Part shown: positions 17,581 through 26,717 of the stretch, piece by piece
Layout of the letters: each line of letters opens with the position of its first letter
Numbering within the stretch: position 1 is the first letter of the stretch
NCBI GenBank assembly: GCA_002427105.1
Contig: DIPM01000027.1
Span: 1 to 64,000 of the forward strand
Direction of reading: 5' to 3'
DNA: 64,000 nt
Source of the DNA: Marinilabiliaceae bacterium UBA5488
GTDB lineage: Bacteria; Bacteroidota; Bacteroidia; Bacteroidales; Marinilabiliaceae
Position numbers and translations under genes: made by a program
The notes under the pieces: generated by a model
What the model saw: only the letters and a program-made list of their open reading frames with translations
Told to the model about the DNA's origin: nothing
Databases searched by the model: none

Positions 17581-18483
17581 ATGGCAAAATGGTCCGGAAA
17601 AACGAGGGGTGGCACATTTGGCTATAAGTTCTTCATATTGCTGATAGAAAATTCTAACCAAAAGGTCACATACTTTTTTTTGCGGATAGTGGCCTTTTAT
17701 TTTTTTCTCTTTGTCCGTAATAAGAATATTAAGTTCTATTTTCGTGATATACATAAGTTGAAAGGTTTAGCCTTTCAAAAGGCTTTGTATCGCAATTACC
17801 TGATGCTGGGGGAAGTTCTTGTTGATAAGATTGCGTTTTTGGTGAAGCCGCGGGTTCATTTCACCTTCGATTATGAGGGAGAAGAGTATTTGCACGAGAT
17901 GGCTGCCGGCGGGAAGGGTGGAATGTTGATAGGCGCTCACATGGGCAATTGGGAGCTTGCCGGTAATCTGCTTGACAGGATAGACAGCAAAGTTAATGTC
18001 TTGATGCTTGATGCAGAACATCAGAGTATTAAGGCGCTTCTCGAGAGCCATAAGGTGCTTAGTAAATTTGAGGTAATCCTGATTAGGGACGACTTTTCTC
18101 ACCTGATAAAGATCAGGGAGGCACTAGAGCGCAATGAGTTTGTAGTGATGCACGGCGACCGTTATGTTGATGGAAATGGAGTGATTGAGCTTGATTTCAT
18201 GGCTGCGAAGGCTAAATTTCCGGTAGGACCCTTGTATATGGCGTCGAAATTTGCTGTTCCTGTATCCTTTGTCTATACCCTAAAAGACCGGGCGACTCAT
18301 TATCATTTTTACGCCACAAAGCCGGAGATTTTTCCATATCCTGCCAGTCTCAAAAGAAGGCGTGAGGATATCAGGGTTATGGTAGAGAAATATGTTTCAA
18401 ATTTAGAGTTTATGGTGAAAAGATACCCAACTCAGTGGTTTAACTACTTTCCGTTTTGGGAAGATGAATCAACAGCATCTTAA
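17581..18483 (+). CDS. LpxL/HtrB-like acyltransferase
   Basis: This 300-residue protein of the lipid A acyltransferase family has the HxxxxE-type motif at His120-Glu125 (GAHMGNWELAG) and a hydrophobic N-terminal segment (about 31-46, YFFLRIVAFYFFLF) for inner membrane anchoring. In aryl polyene and flexirubin clusters such enzymes are thought to transfer the ACP-bound polyene to a lipid or phenol acceptor. Here it could form the ester between aryl polyene and dialkylresorcinol. Real lipid A acylation is less likely given that an ACP gene precedes it directly. Confidence 0.82.
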   Translation: MAKWSGKTRGGTFGYKFFILLIENSNQKVTYFFLRIVAFYFFLFVRNKNIKFYFRDIHKLKGLAFQKALYRNYLMLGEVLVDKIAFLVKPRVHFTFDYEGEEYLHEMAAGGKGGMLIGAHMGNWELAGNLLDRIDSKVNVLMLDAEHQSIKALLESHKVLSKFEVILIRDDFSHLIKIREALERNEFVVMHGDRYVDGNGVIELDFMAAKAKFPVGPLYMASKFAVPVSFVYTLKDRATHYHFYATKPEIFPYPASLKRRREDIRVMVEKYVSNLEFMVKRYPTQWFNYFPFWEDESTAS

Positions 18484-18543
18484 TAATTGAAGTTTTAATC
18501 CTTGAAAAAGATAATAGCCTAATTTGACAAATAATTACACCAC

Positions 18544-19617
18544 ATGGGAATAACTTACGGTAGGGATGAAAAGAGCGCATTACAGGCAAAGTATGATGCC
18601 CAGAAGATCGCTTTTGGTCCGATTATGTTTCAGGCCGCGCGGGCACTGCGCGATTTGGGTATTTTGGAGCTTGTAAAGAGCCGTCGTAAGGACGGGATAA
18701 CTAAGGAAGAGATTGCAAAAGAGCTTGGCTTATCGGTTTATGGTGTGAAGGTTTTGCTTGAAGCCGGATTAAGTCTTGAGTTAGTTAGAGTAGTTGAGGA
18801 TAACTATCAGCTTACCAAGACAGGCTGGTATATATTAAGCGATGAGTTGACCCGCGTGAATATGGATTTCACTCACGATGTCAACTATTTAGGGATGTTT
18901 TCTCTCAGCGAATCAATCAAAACAGGAAAGCCAACGGGGCTAAAAGTTTTTGGTGACTGGGACACTGTTTACGAGGGGCTATCTCAGCTTCCCGAACAAG
19001 TTCAGAAAAGCTGGTTTGGCTTTGACCATTTCTATTCCGATTATGCTTTTCCCGAGATACTTCCTAAAGTGCTAAGCAGCAGTGTAAGAAAGGTTCTTGA
19101 TGTGGGTGGAAATACCGGGAAGTTTGCTATGATATGTTCTTCCTACCGCTCGGATATCGAGGTTTGCATTTTGGATCATCCCGGGCAGTTGGCCAAGGCT
19201 TATGAGAACGCTAAGAACGCCGGTCTTGAGAAACAAATTTCGGGAGTAGGTCTTAATCTTTTAGATCACTCAGTTCCTTTTCCCAAAGGAGCAGATGTTA
19301 TCTGGATGAGTCAGTTTTTGGACTGTTTCTCGCAGGGGGATGTACTTCAGCTTCTTTTGCGTGCCAAAGAGGCTCTTGAAGGTGATGCTTCTCTGTTTAT
19401 TATGGAGACTTATTGGGATAAGCAGAAATTTGAAGCTTCAACTTACAGTCTTCATGCAACCTCATTGTATTTTACCAATATAGCCAACGGTTGCAGTCAG
19501 ATGTATCATTCAGAGGATATGCTGAATCTGATTGAGAAGGCCGGACTTTATGTTGATGAATCGTTTGAAGATGTGGGAGTTAGCCATACTCTTTTTAAGT
19601 GTAAAGTAAAAAAGTAG
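18544..19617 (+). CDS. SAM-dependent O-methyltransferase-like protein
   Basis: This 357-residue protein has an N-terminal winged-helix dimerisation region (about 20-100, with a KEEIAKELGLSVYGVKVLL helix-turn-helix look) and a Rossmann domain with SAM motif VLDVGGNTGKF (184-194). This is the plant-type O-methyltransferase layout. The likely target is a ring carbon or hydroxyl of the aryl head group. It lies 60 bases after the acyltransferase, with the dehydratase subunit 15 bases downstream. Confidence 0.82.
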   Translation: MGITYGRDEKSALQAKYDAQKIAFGPIMFQAARALRDLGILELVKSRRKDGITKEEIAKELGLSVYGVKVLLEAGLSLELVRVVEDNYQLTKTGWYILSDELTRVNMDFTHDVNYLGMFSLSESIKTGKPTGLKVFGDWDTVYEGLSQLPEQVQKSWFGFDHFYSDYAFPEILPKVLSSSVRKVLDVGGNTGKFAMICSSYRSDIEVCILDHPGQLAKAYENAKNAGLEKQISGVGLNLLDHSVPFPKGADVIWMSQFLDCFSQGDVLQLLLRAKEALEGDASLFIMETYWDKQKFEASTYSLHATSLYFTNIANGCSQMYHSEDMLNLIEKAGLYVDESFEDVGVSHTLFKCKVKK

Positions 19618-19632
19618 AGCAAAAGCGACAAT

Positions 19633-20058
19633 ATGGATATGGATGTTTCCGGAATTGATATCAGAGAGCTAATACCTCAGCGTGAGCCGATGGTTATGGT
19701 TGGTGCGCTTAAGAGTGTTAAGGAGAACTCGCTAACAAGCTCCCTTATTATTTCTGAGGATAATATTTTTTCGCAGGACGGCTATTTCCGGGAGGAGGGA
19801 TTGATAGAAAATATTGCGCAGACAGCCGCTGCCATGAGTGGATATGCTTCGCTTAAAGGCGGGTCGAAGGTAAAAAAAGGTTATATTGGAAGCATCAGGA
19901 AGCTCTTAGTTTACCAGCTTCCCCGCGTAGGGAGCAGTATAGAAACTACTGTGGAGCTGCAGGGAAATGTTATGAATATAGATATTGTATATGGAGCTGT
20001 CAGGCTTGGAGACAGGGTGATAGCCGAATGTGAAATGAGAATTTTTGTGGAGGAATAA
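19633..20058 (+). CDS. Hotdog dehydratase subunit lacking the catalytic His (ApeP-like)
   Basis: This 141-residue hotdog protein resembles FabZ/ApeP: IPQREPMVMV (14-23) matches the IPHRPPM-type start and ENIAQTAAA (59-67) the ExxAQ helix. The expected Glu is present (Glu59), but the GHFPG loop reads DGYFREEG, with Tyr51 in place of the catalytic His. It is therefore unlikely to work alone. The cluster holds a second subunit (26717) with the opposite defect. In FabA/FabZ enzymes His and Glu of one site come from different subunits, so a heterodimer could rebuild a site. Confidence 0.8.
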   Translation: MDMDVSGIDIRELIPQREPMVMVGALKSVKENSLTSSLIISEDNIFSQDGYFREEGLIENIAQTAAAMSGYASLKGGSKVKKGYIGSIRKLLVYQLPRVGSSIETTVELQGNVMNIDIVYGAVRLGDRVIAECEMRIFVEE

Positions 20059-20062
20059 AAAC

Positions 20063-20488
20063 GTGGACGAAATTCGCCTGATAAATAGCTGCAAAGTAAA
20101 AGTGCGATTCAGCGAAGTTGACAGCATGGCTGTTGTATGGCACGGAAATTACGTTAAGTATCTTGAAGATGGCCGTGAAGCTTTCGGGTTGCAGTTTGGC
20201 GTCGGTTATAACGAGATTTTTGCCAATGGTTATATGACTCCGGTCGTTAAGATGGAGTTGAATTACACGCGTTCGGTAAAGTATGGCGAGGATTTGATCG
20301 TTGAGACGACTTTTGTAAATAGCGAGTCGGCTAAAATAATATTTGATTACAGAATACTAAGAGCTTTAAACAATGAGGTGGTACTAAAAGCGCGGACAGT
20401 GCAGGTGTTTATTGATATGCAAGGGATAATGGAGCTGTCAAAGCCCGCTTTCTACACTGAATGGAAAAAGAAGAACGGTTTGATTTAG
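20063..20488 (+). CDS. 4-HBT / YbgC-type acyl thioesterase
   Basis: This 141-residue hotdog thioesterase has the family motif EVDSMAVVWHGNY, with Asp20 as the expected catalytic residue and His27. GTG 20063 is chosen because GGAGG (20049-20053) lies nine bases upstream; a TTG at 20045 is in frame but inside the previous gene. It may release or proofread ACP- or CoA-bound chains in the pathway. Confidence 0.85.
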   Translation: MDEIRLINSCKVKVRFSEVDSMAVVWHGNYVKYLEDGREAFGLQFGVGYNEIFANGYMTPVVKMELNYTRSVKYGEDLIVETTFVNSESAKIIFDYRILRALNNEVVLKARTVQVFIDMQGIMELSKPAFYTEWKKKNGLI

Positions 20489-20504
20489 ATATAAAGTTGT
20501 TGGG

Positions 20505-21629
20505 ATGTCAGTTTATATAGAGTCAGGAAATATTATATCACCTTTGGGTTTTTCTACAGAAGAGAATTATGCTAATATTCTTTCAGGGCGGTCGGGTCTG
20601 CGCTTGCATACCGACAGTCGCTTATCTGATGTCCCGCTTCAATTAGCCCTGATTGATGATGCCCTGCTTGAAAGCACTTTTGCCGCTGTTGTAGGTGATG
20701 GATCCGGGTTTACGCGTTTCGAGAAGTTTTGCCTTCTTACTGTCACATGCCTGCTTAAAAACAGCAGCATTGATATATCCTCGCCTGATACCGTCATTAT
20801 TTTATCAACAACTAAGGGAAATATTGAGCTTCTGGAAAGCTATGATTCGCGACGACTTCATTTGTGGCATTCAGCTGCATTAATAGCAAAGCATTTCTCT
20901 GCCTATAACAAACCCTTGATTATTTCAAATGCTTGTGTGTCGGGAGTTGCAGCCCTGGTGGTTGCCAGACGCCTTATTGAGTCGGGCAAGTACAATAATG
21001 CTGTGGTAGTAGGTGCCGATATAATTTCTCGTTTCATAGTGTCAGGTTTTCAATCGTTTATGTCGCTAAGTCCTGAGCCTTGCAAGCCTTTTGATGCAAA
21101 GCGGGTTGGTCTTAATCTTGGCGAAGCTGCTGTGTCGGCAGTTTTGACCCGCACTAAGCTTGGCGGCGCAGAGCAGCAAATAGAGGTAGTAAGGGGCGCA
21201 ATGCACAACGATGCCAATCATATTTCAGGTCCATCACGTACGGGCGAGGGCTTATTTCATGCCATTAAGGATGCCTTAGCCGGTGATAAGGTGGATTTTA
21301 TTTCAGCTCATGGCACTGCCACGGCCTACAACGATAATATGGAGGCCGTTGCTATTAGCCGTGCCGGTTTAAATAAAGTTCCGGTAAACAGTGTCAAGGG
21401 ATTTTTTGGTCACACCTTGGGAGCTGCCGGTTTGCTTGAAGCAATAATAGCCCTTGAGGCAATGAAAGACAATAGGCTGATAGGCACTCGCGGATATTCT
21501 GAGCACGGGGTCAGTGAGGCTATTAATGTAATTAAAGATACGGGCCGCCATGAAGTTAATTCGCTTCTAAAGCTTGCCTCCGGATTTGGAGGAAGCAACG
21601 CAGCCGTTTTATTGAGAAAAACCAGGTAA
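20505..21629 (+). CDS. Beta-ketoacyl-ACP synthase (KS 3)
   Basis: This 374-residue ketosynthase has Cys144 (SNACVSGVAA), His269 (SAHGTAT) and His303 (FFGHTLGAAG), so it is catalytically complete, though about 30 residues shorter than usual, mainly before the Cys. It starts 16 bases after the thioesterase and ends one base before a half-size KS-like protein, which may be its partner in place of a full CLF. Confidence 0.88.
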   Translation: MSVYIESGNIISPLGFSTEENYANILSGRSGLRLHTDSRLSDVPLQLALIDDALLESTFAAVVGDGSGFTRFEKFCLLTVTCLLKNSSIDISSPDTVIILSTTKGNIELLESYDSRRLHLWHSAALIAKHFSAYNKPLIISNACVSGVAALVVARRLIESGKYNNAVVVGADIISRFIVSGFQSFMSLSPEPCKPFDAKRVGLNLGEAAVSAVLTRTKLGGAEQQIEVVRGAMHNDANHISGPSRTGEGLFHAIKDALAGDKVDFISAHGTATAYNDNMEAVAISRAGLNKVPVNSVKGFFGHTLGAAGLLEAIIALEAMKDNRLIGTRGYSEHGVSEAINVIKDTGRHEVNSLLKLASGFGGSNAAVLLRKTR

Positions 21630-21630
21630 G

Positions 21631-22182
21631 TTGAAAACTATCAAACATATCAGAATAGAGCAAAGCTCGGTTTTTGCGGATGGAGATGAGCTCTTCTCCT
21701 TAGCGGGCGAAGAATACGCGGTATTTGCTAGAGCAGTTTATAAATCTTTGGAGATTGACTATCCAAAGTTTTATAAGATGTCGAATATGTGTAAGCTTGG
21801 ATTTTTGGCCTCTGAGTATTTGCTTAAGGATATGAATATTAAGGAGAAGTTTGTTGACAGGTCGCGTGTGGCCATTGTTCTTGCATGCAAAGCTTCATCC
21901 TTGCAGGCAGATATAGAATACAGCAAAACTATGGGCGAAATTCCCAGTCCTGCACTTTTTGTTTATACCTTAGCCAACATTGTTACCGGAGAGATTGCTA
22001 TTCGCCATGGGATAAAGGGAGAGGAGTTGATGCTTGTTCAGCAGGAATATGATAAGGAGCAGCTCAGTGATTATGTAAGTACATTGATAGATGAAGGCAA
22101 TACTGATTTTTGTATTACGGGAATGGTTGACTACGATGAGAATCACCGTTATTTTGCCGATGTTTGTTTATTAGGTCGTTAA
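21631..22182 (+). CDS. Half-size KS-like protein
   Basis: This 183-residue protein resembles the N-terminal half of a ketosynthase (VAIVLACKASSLQADIEY, then PSPALFVYTLANIVTGEIAIRHG, the dimer-interface region). The Cys motif is replaced (LMLVQQEYD), and the C-terminal His domain is absent although the next gene starts cleanly after it. TTG 21631, one base after the KS 3 stop, is the only sensible start (AGG six bases upstream). It is not a pseudogene on its face: the frame is intact and packed in the operon. It probably acts as a non-catalytic partner, perhaps for KS 3; function unknown. Confidence 0.72.
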   Translation: MKTIKHIRIEQSSVFADGDELFSLAGEEYAVFARAVYKSLEIDYPKFYKMSNMCKLGFLASEYLLKDMNIKEKFVDRSRVAIVLACKASSLQADIEYSKTMGEIPSPALFVYTLANIVTGEIAIRHGIKGEELMLVQQEYDKEQLSDYVSTLIDEGNTDFCITGMVDYDENHRYFADVCLLGR

Positions 22183-22203
22183 GATAAATTGAAAAATAAA
22201 GAT

Positions 22204-22461
22204 ATGAGTATAGACTTACGTGAGAAATTAAAGGGCGAGTTGATTGAGCAGCTTAATCTTGAGGATATTAGTCCCGCAGATATTGATTCGTCGGCAGCTC
22301 TTTTTGGTGATGGACTGGGTCTTGATTCGATAGATGCCCTTGAGATTATTGTCCTCCTGGAGAAGGAATACGGGATTAAGATTTCCGACCCTTCAGCCGG
22401 AAAGGAGGCCATGGCATCGATTGATTCGCTGGCCGCGTTTATCGAGAAAAACAGGAAGTAG
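22204..22461 (+). CDS. Acyl carrier protein (ACP 3)
   Basis: This 85-residue ACP has phosphopantetheine Ser42 in LGLDSIDALE. I chose ATG 22204; an in-frame TTG at 22189 would add MKNKD. It is a close paralogue of ACP 1 (7089) and opens the second ACP-KS-CLF module. Confidence 0.92.
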   Translation: MSIDLREKLKGELIEQLNLEDISPADIDSSAALFGDGLGLDSIDALEIIVLLEKEYGIKISDPSAGKEAMASIDSLAAFIEKNRK

Positions 22462-22517
22462 TTATAGTCATCACTGCTGTACTAAGAGTATTATTGCAGC
22501 GCTCAATAAGCCGTGTT

Positions 22518-23717
22518 ATGGACAACAAAATTCTGGTTACGGGAATTGGAGTTATTTCTGCCATAGGTAATTCTGTGTCGGAAAATCTTAGCTCTCTGCG
22601 TAGCGCTAAGAGTGGAATCGGCCCTATTCGTTATCTGGAGACTGTCCATAAGAATGATTTTATGGTTGGCGAGCTGCAACTTAGCAATGATGACCTGTGT
22701 GATCTTCTGGAAATAGCCGCTAAGGATAAGATAAAGCACAGCCGTACCTCGCTTATGACGCTGGCAGCTGCCGGCGAGGCTCTCCTGGATTGCGGCTTGG
22801 CCAAAGGTGAGTTTGAGGGCCGGCGAGTGGGTTTTATTTCGGCCACTACAGTTGGGGGCATGGATAAGAGTGAGAATCACTATCATAGCCGTGATCTTGC
22901 ATCCGGCTTTGTCCGGACTCATTCCACGGGCGATTCGGGCGAGAGGGTTGCCGAATATTTAGGTGTTGACTCTTATCATACGACACTGTCAACGGCCTGC
23001 TCTTCTGCCGCAAATGCTATTATGCATGGCGCCCGTCTGATTAATCACGGGAAGTTGGACATGGTGCTTGTTGGCGGCGTTGACCCCCTTTCACGCTTTA
23101 CCTTGAATGGTTTTAACTCACTGATGATCTTAGACAGGGAGTGGTGCAGTCCCTTTGATGAAAACCGCCGTGGACTAAACCTTGGAGAAGGGGCAGGCTT
23201 TGTGATGCTTGAATCTGCTTCTTCGGCAGAGAGGCGCGGGGCACAGGTATATTGTCGCCTGGCGGGATATGCAAATGCTAATGACGCATATCATCAGACA
23301 GCATCTTCGCCCGATGGTGACGGAGCCGTGAGGTCGATGGAGAAGGCTCTTATTATGAGTGGTTTAAAGCCCTCCGAGATAGACTATATTAATGTGCATG
23401 GAACCGGGACAAGCAATAACGACCTCTCAGAGGGCGTGGCTTTGAAGAGGTTTTTTGGCGATCAGCTGCCTCCTTTCAGCTCAACTAAGTCGTTCACCGG
23501 TCATACACTTGGAGCTTCGGCCGGCATAGAGGCTGTTTTCTCTATACTGGCAATAAAGCAGGGGCTTATTTATCCGAACCTTAATTTTCGTAAAGCGATA
23601 CAAGAGCTTGGCATATCTCCCGCAGAGAAGCTGATAAGTGATAGGACTGTTAATAATGTGCTTTCCAATTCCTTTGGATTTGGAGGAAATAATTCCACCC
23701 TTATTTTTTCAAAATAG
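22518..23717 (+). CDS. Beta-ketoacyl-ACP synthase (KS, module 2)
   Basis: This 399-residue KS has Cys161 (STACSSAANA), His294 (NVHGTGT) and His329 (FTGHTLGASAG). ATG 22518 is chosen over 22494 because the strand MDNKILVTGIGV fits the family start. It shares long stretches with the KS at 7375 (HGARLI, NGFNSL, GLNLGEGA, SNSFGF). The CLF-like gene follows after three bases. It is expected to elongate the polyene with its CLF partner. Confidence 0.92.
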   Translation: MDNKILVTGIGVISAIGNSVSENLSSLRSAKSGIGPIRYLETVHKNDFMVGELQLSNDDLCDLLEIAAKDKIKHSRTSLMTLAAAGEALLDCGLAKGEFEGRRVGFISATTVGGMDKSENHYHSRDLASGFVRTHSTGDSGERVAEYLGVDSYHTTLSTACSSAANAIMHGARLINHGKLDMVLVGGVDPLSRFTLNGFNSLMILDREWCSPFDENRRGLNLGEGAGFVMLESASSAERRGAQVYCRLAGYANANDAYHQTASSPDGDGAVRSMEKALIMSGLKPSEIDYINVHGTGTSNNDLSEGVALKRFFGDQLPPFSSTKSFTGHTLGASAGIEAVFSILAIKQGLIYPNLNFRKAIQELGISPAEKLISDRTVNNVLSNSFGFGGNNSTLIFSK

Positions 23718-23720
23718 GCT

Positions 23721-24746
23721 ATGGATATCTATATACTTTCTTCAGAAGCGATATCTTGTCAGGATACCTTCGACAAAAATGAGCTCTTTGTTAGCGAGCC
23801 AGAGCTTCCATCAGGTCGCTTTCAGAAGTCGCTCTCGCCTGATTTTAAGCAATATATTGATGCCCGCCTCATCCGCCGCATGAGTGGAGTGTTGCGAATG
23901 GGAGTTGCCGCTGCCGCCTCGTGCCTGCGTCGTGCAGGGCTTGAAAAGCCCGACTCTATCATTGTTGGCACCGGTTTAGGCTGTATGGATGATACGGTAA
24001 AATTTCTCAATCTTATGTATGAGAATAAGGAGCAGATGCTAAATCCGACCCCTTTTATTCAGTCAACTCATAATACGATAGCCGGTCAGATAGCTCTTAT
24101 GATGGGCTGCAAGGGGCATAACCTTAGCTATTCGCAGAAGAGCCTTTCGTTTGCGGCGGGCTTGCTTGATGCTATGATGGTGTTGCGTGATGGTGAAGCA
24201 CAGAATATTTTGGTGGGAGGCATAGATGAGCTTCATGATGCAGTAAATGAGTTGATGGAGCTAAGCGGCTGCGTCAATCCAAAGGATACAACGTTTTACT
24301 CGGAAGGAGCAGCATTTTTTCTTTTAAGTACTGAGCGTGGAGCTTCGTCAAGCCGTTTGCTTGATATTAAGATTTTTCATAAAGTATCTGATGAAGCAGC
24401 CTTGAAGAATGAGCTTTCGTCGTTTTTGAAGGGCAATAATCTTTCCCTTGAGGATATAGATTTACTTGTGTCGGGCGAGAATGGCAGTAGTGCCTATGAC
24501 GGATATTATGACTTGTTAAAGGATGAGCTTCGTGAAAGCAGCGTAGTAAGGTACAAACATCTGACAGGTGAACACCAGAGTGCAACGGCCTTCGGTCTTT
24601 TTCTGGCAGCAAGGATGATTGAATCACAAAGGGCTGATACATTCACTTTATTGAGACTGGGCAGAAATAAAGATATTGGCAAGGTCTTAATCTTTAATTA
24701 TTCAAAAAATGCTGACTTCTCATTCATCCTTTTGCAGAAGGTTTAG
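23721..24746 (+). CDS. Chain-length-factor-like KS homologue (CLF 2)
   Basis: This 341-residue degenerate ketosynthase has Gln139 at the active Cys position (SYSQKSLSF), the same Cys-to-Gln change seen in classical type II PKS chain-length factors. Both catalytic His motifs are missing. It is a paralogue of CLF 1, sharing IRRMSGVLRMG-like and NPTPFIQ/TPTNFIQ stretches, and directly follows its KS. It should form the non-condensing half of a KS/CLF dimer. Its 3' end overlaps the deacetylase-like gene by 38 bases. Confidence 0.85.
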   Translation: MDIYILSSEAISCQDTFDKNELFVSEPELPSGRFQKSLSPDFKQYIDARLIRRMSGVLRMGVAAAASCLRRAGLEKPDSIIVGTGLGCMDDTVKFLNLMYENKEQMLNPTPFIQSTHNTIAGQIALMMGCKGHNLSYSQKSLSFAAGLLDAMMVLRDGEAQNILVGGIDELHDAVNELMELSGCVNPKDTTFYSEGAAFFLLSTERGASSSRLLDIKIFHKVSDEAALKNELSSFLKGNNLSLEDIDLLVSGENGSSAYDGYYDLLKDELRESSVVRYKHLTGEHQSATAFGLFLAARMIESQRADTFTLLRLGRNKDIGKVLIFNYSKNADFSFILLQKV

Positions 24747-25485
24747 GAATATCGCTTTGCTTCTTGTGTCTTTGTTGCTTTTGGCGGGCATATTGCAAGG
24801 CAGCCTTAAGACGATACTGCTGTTCGGCTGGCTGCTAATTGTCCTAAGTTTTTTAGTATGGGCTTCGGCAAGTATAGCTTCGGGAGTTTATGTGGATGCC
24901 TTAATCTGCAACAGGAAAAAAAAGAACATGATAGCCCTTAGCTTTGATGACGGTCCTAATGAGGCAACGCCTCAGATTCTTGATATGCTCCAAGAGCATC
25001 AGGCGAAGGCTTCTTTCTTTATTATCGGGAAGAAGATAGCCACGAACAAAGAAGTAGTGCTAAGGATGATAGCTGAAGGGCATACTGTTGGGCATCATTC
25101 ATGGAGCCATTCTCCGGGATTTCCTTTAAAAAGCTCAAAAGAGATAAGGAAGGAAATAGTTTGCGCCCAAAATACTCTGGAGGTTTTGAGCGGACAGAAG
25201 CATAGCTGGTTCAGGCCTCCTTACGGAGTTACAAATCCTATGATAGCTAAGGCTTTGAAAGGCTTAGGATTAAAGGTCGCGGGATGGAGCATTCGTTCGC
25301 TTGATACAAAGGATGAAGCGGCGGAAGTGGTTTACAAACGTGTTGTAAGCAGAATTAAGGGAGGAGATATTGTATTGCTTCATGACACATCTGCCAATAT
25401 TTTGCCTCTTTTGGAGCGTTTATTGATTAGCATTGCAGAGCGTAAGATGGATTGTGTTAGCATAGATAGCCTGGTTGAAAAATAA
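24709..25485 (+). CDS. Membrane-anchored polysaccharide deacetylase family protein (NodB fold)
   Basis: This 258-residue protein has two hydrophobic N-terminal segments (about 15-60), then a NodB domain: SFDDGPN (78-84), His130-x3-His134 (GHHSWSH), RPPYG and LLHDT. These are the metal ligands and catalytic residues of carbohydrate esterase family 4. It overlaps CLF 2 by 38 bases, so it is part of the cluster operon. Its substrate here is unclear; removal of an acyl group from a carrier or envelope polymer during pigment deposition is possible. Confidence 0.82.
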   Translation: MLTSHSSFCRRFRNIALLLVSLLLLAGILQGSLKTILLFGWLLIVLSFLVWASASIASGVYVDALICNRKKKNMIALSFDDGPNEATPQILDMLQEHQAKASFFIIGKKIATNKEVVLRMIAEGHTVGHHSWSHSPGFPLKSSKEIRKEIVCAQNTLEVLSGQKHSWFRPPYGVTNPMIAKALKGLGLKVAGWSIRSLDTKDEAAEVVYKRVVSRIKGGDIVLLHDTSANILPLLERLLISIAERKMDCVSIDSLVEK

Positions 25486-25495
25486 TTGAAAAAAT

Positions 25496-26125
25496 ATGAG
25501 GAATATATTAATAGTGTTCGCGTTTATGGCTCTGCCTTTGCCGGCACAGCAGAAAGGTTTTACTCCGGTTGCCGATTATCCTGCCTTGGAGCAGGAGATT
25601 AATAACAACTCTTTGAAAATAAAATCAATAAGTAGCGACTTTGTTCAGGAGAAGAAGATGGAGTATCTTGATGAGGTGATTGTTAGCAAGGGAAACTTTT
25701 GGTATAAGCATGAGAGCAAATTAAGGTGGCAATACAACGAGCCTTATGAATACATTATCGCTATAAATAATGGCAAGTTTCTGTTAAAGGACAAAGGGAA
25801 TGTTAAGGTTTATGACGTAGCAAGCAATCCTGCCTTTAAGGAGATGAACGACCTTATATTGAGAATTGCACGCGGCACCCTTGCCGGCGACAAGCGTTTT
25901 AAAATAGAGGCTTTTGAAGATAAGGACAGCTATCTGTTGAAGCTTACTCCGGTGGATGATAATTTAAAGAAGTTTATTCACACCACGGAAGTTTTTCTCT
26001 CCAAGTCCGACCTTGCCGCCGATAGGGTTGTTATGCATGAGTCGGGAAGCGATTATACAGTTATTCAATTTATCAACAGAAAGATAAACAATGAGATTGC
26101 TGATACTGTTTTTGATATCAGGTAG
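25496..26125 (+). CDS. LolA-like lipoprotein carrier homologue
   Basis: This 209-residue protein has a signal peptide (MRNILIVFAFMALPLPAQ) and a LolA-type fold with SDFVQEKKM and KGNFWYKHESKLRWQY. LolA carries lipoproteins through the periplasm; homologues inside aryl polyene and flexirubin clusters are thought to carry the pigment lipid to the outer membrane. It overlaps the next gene by 35 bases and forms an export group with 26091 and the MMPL fusion at 28248. Confidence 0.85.
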   Translation: MRNILIVFAFMALPLPAQQKGFTPVADYPALEQEINNNSLKIKSISSDFVQEKKMEYLDEVIVSKGNFWYKHESKLRWQYNEPYEYIIAINNGKFLLKDKGNVKVYDVASNPAFKEMNDLILRIARGTLAGDKRFKIEAFEDKDSYLLKLTPVDDNLKKFIHTTEVFLSKSDLAADRVVMHESGSDYTVIQFINRKINNEIADTVFDIR

Positions 26126-26717
26126 CTTGTTTCTGAGAACTGCCGCAGCCGCTGAGCCGGACTTAGTTGCCGGCCGGGCGGATAGCCGAAGCATAATTGG
26201 CGTGGAATATAATTCCTTGCTTTACAGGTCGATGATAAAATTCAGAAACTATGAGTTTAGCGGTCTGGTTTTGGTAAAAAATCTCGTCTCAGACTCAGCT
26301 GTTCACATTGTTTTTATGTCGGAATTTGGCCCGACGATGCTTGATATAAAGTATAAGAACGATGAGTTTGAGCTGATTTCAGCAAAAGAGTTTTTCAACA
26401 ATGAAAAACTGCTGGGCTTGGTTTACAGTAATTTTAGGATGTTCCTGCAAGACCTTGATTATGTGGCTAAGATAAAAGACAAGACAGGCCTCAACAAAGA
26501 AACGCGAAAGATGAAGTACAGGCATTTGTCAGATACTTTTATATATCTTTACGAAGGCAACTTTGAAGTGGGAAAGGTTATATTCAGGACTAATGCTCTT
26601 AATGTTGTGAAATTGGATATTGAAAGAAACGCGGAGGTGGTTCCTACAAAGTTGATATACAGTTACAGGGGCGTTCCTCTTGATGTGAGTATGGAATTGG
26701 TAAAATATAAGCCATAA
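26091..26717 (+). CDS. Secreted conserved protein of the pigment export group
   Basis: This 208-residue protein has a signal peptide (MRLLILFLISGSLFLRTAAA). The mature part is beta-rich (NYEFSGLVLVKNL, HIVFMSEFGPTMLDIKY), suggesting an envelope lipid-binding barrel or half barrel such as those beside LolA homologues in aryl polyene clusters. No family name is secure. It overlaps LolA-like by 35 bases and the dehydratase subunit by one base (ATAATG). Confidence 0.68.
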   Translation: MRLLILFLISGSLFLRTAAAAEPDLVAGRADSRSIIGVEYNSLLYRSMIKFRNYEFSGLVLVKNLVSDSAVHIVFMSEFGPTMLDIKYKNDEFELISAKEFFNNEKLLGLVYSNFRMFLQDLDYVAKIKDKTGLNKETRKMKYRHLSDTFIYLYEGNFEVGKVIFRTNALNVVKLDIERNAEVVPTKLIYSYRGVPLDVSMELVKYKP

